Shown piece after piece: positions 59,973 through 64,000 of a DNA stretch of 64,000 nt. The position numbers and the translations under genes were made by a program. This DNA comes from Apodemus sylvaticus (taxonomy: Eukaryota > Chordata > Mammalia > Rodentia > Muridae). Numbering within the stretch: position 1 is the stretch's first letter; each line of letters begins with the position of its first letter. The notes beneath the pieces were generated by a model. That model made no database searches. It was given only the letters and a program-made list of their open reading frames with translations, and was not told the DNA's origin. The stretch spans positions 105,279,506-105,343,505 of the forward strand of contig NC_067472.1 of assembly GCF_947179515.1 (NCBI RefSeq), read 5' to 3'.

Positions 59973-60489
59973 GTAACGCAGATTCCCCGCACGTAGGGAG
60001 CTGAGGAAAGCGGAAGGGAAAGCAGAGCTGTAAGGGGTTTGCTTGCAGACGTTCGGGCCTAGGACTCTGCGAACAGGCCCTTCCCAGCGGTCCCTGCGGC
60101 GCCTCACTGTCAATTCTTTCCTCCGCCCAGGGCGAGCTTTCCAGTCTCGTGCCACGCCCCCTCCACTTGTCACCCTCGCTGCTGCCCAATGCCTAGGAAA
60201 GGGAGAGTCCTCTCCCATGGAATTATCGTCCCCTTAAATTGTCTGACCTTGGTAAGGTCATTTAATTTTTACATTTAATCATCTTTTTAGAATCCTCACT
60301 GAAGTGGTTGGGATGTGAATGAAGTTACTCGGTGATAAGAAGAATACACTAATGAGAAACTACACTTTTGCTTACAAAATCTTAAGAGCATATCATAAAA
60401 CCGGGTGAACCAACCATTTCGTTGTTGTTACTCTTAGCTTCCAAAATATTATTTAAGAGACTATGGCAGAACCAGATGAGCCTTCTTTC

Positions 60490-60785
60490 CTTTTATGAGA
60501 CGAGGTCTCACCATGTAGCCCAGACTGCTCATGACTCACAATCTCCTGCATCAGTTCCCCCAGTGCTTGAATTACAAGCATGCGCCACTACCCCAAGCCA
60601 AGCTACCATTCTGTGTGTGTGTGTGTGGTTTTTTTTTTCAAGACAGGGTTTCTCTGTGTAGTCCTGGCTGTCCTGGAACTCACTCTGTAGACCAGGCTGG
60701 CCTCGAACTCAGAAATCCTCCTGCCTCTGCCTCCTAAGTGCTGGGATTAAAGATGTGCGGCTGCCACCACCACCCGGCGCAAACT
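60490..60785 (-). repeat. Old B1-like and young B1 SINE, antisense, with (GT)n
   Basis: Old element at 60,495-60,600. (GT)n near 60,613-60,628. Young B1 at 60,629-60,779 (CAAGACAGGGTTTCTCTGTG). CTACCATTCT flanks the young insertion on both sides. Confidence 0.9.
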
Positions 60786-60799
60786 ACCATTCTTAAATC

Positions 60800-61240
60800 T
60801 GGTTCTCATTTTTCTCTTCCCTTAACAAATTTAACAGATCTCATTGGGCTTTTCCAACTGTGTCATGTTGCTTAGGTTGTTGATAGTCCTGTTCTCTTCA
60901 TGTTGGGTTTTATTGCAGGCATTAATTATAGACTTTATCTCCATAATGCATGTATAAATCAATATACTCATCGCCGTTTATGGATGTGGGACTACCCTTG
61001 AATGTCTCTAAATTTGGGTTTCTTACCTCAGCATTCATGAAGGGACCCACTGATTCTCTTTAGCCAATTTGTGATAACAGGTCTGCTGCAAAGATGAAAT
61101 ACACCAACTTCAACATTCCATTCTATTCTCTGGTTCTATTAATCTTCTTTCCAAAGAAGGAAGAGAGGATCAGTATTTAAAGAACATAATTCACAGTCCT
61201 GCAGAAGAATCCATGGAGACCTGGCACTAAGGCCGTCATC
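60800..61240. other. Intron 1 stretch without recognised feature
   Basis: Unique-looking; no repeat or exon found. Confidence 0.35.
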
Positions 61241-61242
61241 TA

Positions 61243-61395
61243 ACAAAGCCAGGCACTGGGGTCTTTAATCATAGAACTTGGGAGGTAGAGGTAGGAAGAT
61301 CAGGAGTTCAAGGGCAGCTGTGATTACAGATTGAGTTTGAAGCTAACCAACCTAAACTACTTGAAACCTAATCTCAAAAAGTAAAAGAAAAAGAA
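61243..61395 (+). repeat. Old B1-type SINE
   Basis: AAGCCAGGCACTGGGGTCTT, AACTTGGGAGGTAGAGGTAG and AAACCTAATCTCAAAAAGTA. Confidence 0.72.
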
Positions 61396-61849
61396 AAACA
61401 GGCCCAAAAGTACAATAGAGGAGACTGTAAATAGGAATGGGTGTTTTGTAAGGGATGAAGGTTGGCGCTAATGAGAATGCTGATATTTTGCAGTCATTTA
61501 TTTATTTTTATTTGTTCTTTATATATTATTAAGCAATCCTAGCTGACAGAATAGATGTGGAAATTCAAATGTCAGTGGTTATAAAATCTGTGTTCCTAAT
61601 GACCTTCAAGAAGATAGATTTTGAGAGTCAATACAGTCATGGTAGAAGAATGCTGCCAAAGGAAACACTAGAAACAAAATTAACTTTTGAGAGAATTTAG
61701 AAGAAATACTTGAAAGCATTGATTGTTGTATTCAAATACTTGAGTGTTAGTTTAGTGTACTGGCTGAGGACAGTGGGGAGAACATGAAGTGTCTGGGATC
61801 CTGGTTTGGTGCCTCTTCATCTCTTTCTTCTCTTTTGAATTTGACTACT

Positions 61850-62215
61850 TTGTTTCATTTTATTGAGACAGTATCTCACTTTTTGCCAAGGCTGACCTTG
61901 AACTTCTAGGTTCTAGTGAGTCTCCTACTGCTGTCCTTCAAGTAGCTCAGTTTACAGGTATTTGTCATTTCATCCAATTCAATTTGAACTTTCTAATGAA
62001 TGAATCTAAGTAAGGACTGATTTTCTCAGGGATTTTTCATGAAAGTTGCAGTGGTTAGGAACACTTGCAACTCTTCTAGCTACAAATTAGCAACGCCGTG
62101 TAACTTCAGCTCCTGGGCTCCCCAAGCTCTCTTCTGGCCTTAGTGGGAAGTGTATTTATGTGGCACACATCAATAAAAATAATAAATAAATAAATCTCAA
62201 AAAAGAAAAGAAAAG
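61850..62215. repeat. Old B1-like (-) and B3 (+) fragments
   Basis: 61,855-61,975 (ATTGAGACAGTATCTCACTT). 62,050-62,215 (CCTGGGCTCCCCAAGCTCTC, AAATAAATAAATCTCAAAAA). Confidence 0.65.
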
Positions 62216-62374
62216 AAAGAAATACCCCTTGTAAGACCTGGAATCCATGTCTCAGGGTATCGTGTAGCCCAGGAAGGAGTATAAGAGCCATCCTGCATCA
62301 AGAGGGTATACTGGAGGAAAGGGCCCTAACTGTGGGTCACCTAGAACACTTGTTAGCTGTCAATATTCGACTTT

Positions 62375-62720
62375 CCCTCATCGAGACAGAATCTCACGAT
62401 GTAGCACTGGCTAGCCTACAACTCTCTATATCAGCAGTTCTCAACCTGTGGATGTGACCCCTTTGATAAATGTCTGTCTCCAAAAATATTTACATTATGA
62501 TTCATAACAGCAGAATTACAGTTATGAAGTAGCAACAAAATTATTTTATGGTTGGGGGGTCACCACCACATGCAGAACTGCATGAAAGGGTCACAGTATT
62601 AGGAAGGCTGAGAACCACTGTTCTACACAGACCAGGCCGGCATCAAACTCACAGAGATCCACGTGCCTCTGCTTCCCAAGTGCTGGACTGAAAGTGAGCG
62701 CTACCGCTGCCCAGCTTCAT
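62375..62720 (-). repeat. B1 SINE split by an hAT-type element
   Basis: B1 left part at 62,375-62,428 (ATCGAGACAGAATCTCACGA). It resumes at about 62,630 with ACACAGACCAGGCCGGCATC. Confidence 0.85.
62432..62622. mobile_element. Non-autonomous hAT-type DNA transposon (URR1-like)
   Basis: Inverted ends CAGCAGTTCTCAACCT and GGCTGAGAACCACTG. The interior has TTACATTATGATTCATAACA, TTACAGTTATGAAGTAGCAA and ATGGTTGGGGGGTCACCACC. No transposase. The flanks TCTATAT and TCTACAC are compatible with a decayed 8-bp duplication. The family name is from memory. Confidence 0.78.
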
Positions 62721-62911
62721 TAACTTCCTAAAGCCAGCCTGGCTTAAGTTTTGACAGGTAGTCATGGCGGAATGGAAAACATAAACATTGCTCAAGGTCA
62801 GACCTGTGTTTTCACCTGTTGCTAAACCTATAACATTAGTCAGTTGATGCAAATCTATTTTTTATTCCATAAAATAGAGGTAGTTATTAAAAATCCCCAA
62901 AATATTAATTT

Positions 62912-63125
62912 TGTGTGTGTGTGTGTGTATGTGTGTGTGTGTGTCTGTCTGTCTGTCTGTGTGTGTCTGTGTGTGTGTCTGGGGGGGGGCATATACATGC
63001 CAGGGCATGTGTGTGGCAGTCAGAAGGTAGTCTGTAGTAATCGGCTCTCTCCTGCCATGTTGGTCCTAGAGACTGAACTTACATCGTCAGGCTCACTGCA
63101 GTTATCTTTACCAGCCTGAGTCCTC
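62912..63125 (-). repeat. GT/TCTG microsatellite and B4-type SINE, antisense
   Basis: GT and CTGT units at 62,912-62,985 with a G-run. Then GGCATGTGTGTGGCAGTCAG and GGCTCTCTCCTGCCATGTTG to about 63,120. Confidence 0.75.
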
Positions 63126-63271
63126 TCACCAGCCTGAGGCAGGTGTCCTTACAGGGACTCTAGCAACGAGTTGGAGTGACGATAAGAAAACATGGAGTGC
63201 TTGGCACGGAAGAAACAATCGATGGCCCTTTAGTAGTAATACACAAGCCTATTCTTAAATTTTCATAACAG

Positions 63272-63405
63272 CTCTCACCTTTAATAACAGCATTTGGGAG
63301 GCAGAGGCAGGTAGATTTCTGTGAGTTCAAGGCCAGCCTGGTCTACAGAGTGAGTTCCAGGACACCCAGGGCTATGTAGAGGGACCATGTTTCAAGAAAC
63401 TAAAC
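63272..63405 (+). repeat. B1 SINE
   Basis: CTCTCACCTTTAATAACAGC, AAGGCCAGCCTGGTCTACAG and ACCCAGGGCTATGTAGAGGG. Confidence 0.87.
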
Positions 63406-63409
63406 CAGA

Positions 63410-64000
63410 CCTAAACCAGCTCTCATTGGCGCACCTAGGGCCTGGGCCACTGTGTTCACAACGCAACCCAGCCTTTCATTTGAAGGCCTCACACTCTGCA
63501 ATGGATTTTTCTCTGTCATGGTTTCTTTAGTAACTGCGCACTTCTTCCTTGGTTGCTGGTTCCAGAGCTCATAGGACAAGTATTTTTGTAACCCACTGCC
63601 GCAGCTGTGTCCTGATTCATTCATTCAGTGGTGTTATTGCTCTCCTCTTCTGTTTGCAGAGCCAGAGCTGTTCATCTGCTGATTGGGCTGGGCAGGGAAT
63701 AGGGGGGAGTGGGGGATATTTGTGGATTCAGTCTCAAAATAGATTACTTTTGTTCTGATAAATAATGTCAGGCATTGCAGAGAAAAGAAAGCACATTTCC
63801 CAGAGCTGAGGAGTTCACATCACAATTTGAATGCCTTCCAGAAAGGTGTCAACTATTTAAATCTGACTTTTAGATAATTAAATCCTTAGCTATTGTATAG
63901 ACTCAGAATTCTGAACAATTAAATAAAGAGAAAGCAGTCTCATCTAGATCTTTCTTTTTACCCAGTGCCTCCTCTGTTTGAAGTGACCCATTTGAGATAC
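63410..64000. other. Right edge of window, no feature recognised
   Basis: Unique-looking sequence within Mrpl48 intron 1; no exon match. Confidence 0.35.

Larger units (their letters stand above)
59973..64000 (+). other. Mrpl48: Mrpl48 intron 1 (5' part)
   Basis: Starts in the CpG-rich block (to about 60,200), then SINE-rich sequence. No exon is recognised by protein match. Confidence 0.75.

Noticed and set aside
60000..64000. Second coding exon of Mrpl48
   Set aside because: No stretch matching the next part of the protein with an AG acceptor was found. The exon presumably lies beyond the window.

Overview
The window is mammalian, almost certainly house mouse (Mus). It has split genes with GT/AG introns and CpG islands. 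It is saturated with rodent SINEs: young B1 and B2 copies, many with intact A-tails and target-site duplications, plus older B3, B4 and ID types. Long GT, GA and CT microsatellites are common. Three neighbouring protein-coding genes are recognisable by reading their exons: Plekhb1, Rab6a and Mrpl48. This is the conserved order that I know from mouse chromosome 7 and human 11q13. Nothing prokaryotic is present.

Layout. Positions 1-458 are the last intron of Plekhb1 (+ strand). Positions 459-595 are its last coding exon, followed by 3' UTR. Rab6a runs convergently on the - strand. Its CpG-island promoter and first exon lie near 42.4-43.8 kb, intron 1 is about 20 kb, and further exons lie at 22.7, 20.7, 19.2/19.0, 16.9, 15.2, 8.1 and 5.9 kb. 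A long 3' UTR reaches to about 3.3-3.9 kb. Adding the coding exons by hand gives 627 nt (208 codons plus stop), which is the full length of Rab6A, with every splice junction in phase. From 44 to 59.7 kb is intergenic, old-repeat-rich sequence with a GC-rich, promoter-like block at about 53.65-54.23 kb that belongs to no recognised gene. Mrpl48 starts at about 59.9 kb (+ strand). Only exon 1 (seven codons) and part of intron 1 are inside the window.

The most interesting biology is the Rab6a tandem exon pair at 18,975-19,252. Two 106-nt exons, separated by a 66-nt spacer, encode the same 35 residues except at positions 62, 87 and 88. They give the two Golgi GTPase isoforms Rab6A and Rab6A'. Their nucleotide sequences have diverged widely at silent sites while the protein is frozen. 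The short spacer and the frame (106 is not a multiple of 3) make the choice mutually exclusive. Just upstream of the A' exon, A-rich and T-rich arms could pair in the pre-mRNA over its polypyrimidine tract.

Other items are a Cox4i1 processed pseudogene inside Rab6a intron 1, two LINE-1 copies broken into collinear ORF2 pieces by later SINE insertions, a composite B2+B1 insertion, an hAT-type element nested in a B1, a hexamer microsatellite (CTAACA)n, and a very weak exon 7 splice donor followed by a U-rich run. Repeat boundaries are hand-read and accurate to roughly 10-20 bases. Transcript ends are inferred from sequence signals only.
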